From the NCBI GenBank assembly GCA_029851415.1, contig CM056742.1, forward strand, positions 144,403,121 to 144,467,120: 64,000 nt of DNA, given 5' to 3'. The position numbers and the translations under genes are program-made. Of the stretch, positions 63,863-64,000 are shown piece after piece; position 1 is the stretch's first letter; every line of letters begins with the position of its first letter. The notes below the pieces were generated by a model. It had not been told where the DNA came from, ran no database searches, and was given only the letters and a program-made list of their open reading frames with translations. This stretch comes from Eretmocerus hayati (Eukaryota; Arthropoda; Insecta; Hymenoptera; Aphelinidae).

Positions 63863-64000
63863 GTAGTGTGTGCATGATACCCGCGTGTGTTTACGTAAAG
63901 GGTCTTTCTCCGACGATCAAAGTTAACCCGGCTATGAGGTCGAAGTGAAAAAAATATCTCCAGGTGTATGATCTGCCTCGGAAATAATAATATCAAAAGA

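Noticed and set aside
1..64000. tRNA, rRNA or CRISPR arrays
   Set aside because: No cloverleaf with conserved TTCGAATC-type arms, no rRNA core sequence and no regularly spaced short repeats were noticed. A tRNAscan run would settle the tRNA question.

Overview
The window is AT-rich nuclear DNA of an arthropod, almost certainly an insect. Genes are split by short and long introns with GT..AG borders. A storage hexamerin and an insect-type troponin C point to insects, and I lean towards Hymenoptera, though no single sequence here proves the order. Nothing bacterial or organellar was seen. All gene models below were joined by hand from splice borders, reading frame and protein resemblance.

Layout. 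1-2244 (+): last three exons of a medium-chain (alcohol-dehydrogenase-like) oxidoreductase. 5465-9971 (-): complete nine-exon gene for a dynamin-binding protein/Tuba-type Rho GEF with SH3, DH, BAR and SH3 domains. 14685-19544 (+) and 27090-29315 (+): two paralogous secreted chymotrypsin-fold genes with the same four-exon plan. The first has lost the catalytic His and Ser and is a serine protease homologue. The second keeps the full triad. 37587-37682 (+): an isolated candidate exon. 38358-43051 (+): troponin C, with a first coding exon that is only the ATG. 43556-47334 (-): a seven-exon hexamerin, tail to tail with troponin C, carrying an unusual Met/Asn/Thr/Pro repeat insert. 51228-51673 (+): a candidate small secreted protein.

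The rest is rich in palindromic and terminal-inverted-repeat elements, most without coding capacity: a 1.07-kb foldback (10435-11503), a three-copy foldback family sharing one core (15281, 25271, 25870), compact hairpins with GC-rich arms (13898, 14883, 22605, 28283), a 2.7-kb element with 445-bp inverted ends and TA flanks (21628-24325), a 0.8-kb element with TA flanks (24453-25245), a 0.8-kb foldback (34468-35261), a piggyBac-like remnant (52959-53924), and a 4.0-kb element with ~620-bp near-identical inverted ends, a second inverted repeat nested inside and a 7-bp flanking direct repeat (59829-63862).

The genes do not form a pathway. The tandem protease pair is the only functional cluster: a duplicated secreted protease in which one copy has become a catalytically dead homologue. 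The best leads for something new are that pair, the hairpin family whose flanks are self-complementary but differ between copies, the nested 4-kb element, the repeat-bearing hexamerin and the candidate secreted protein.
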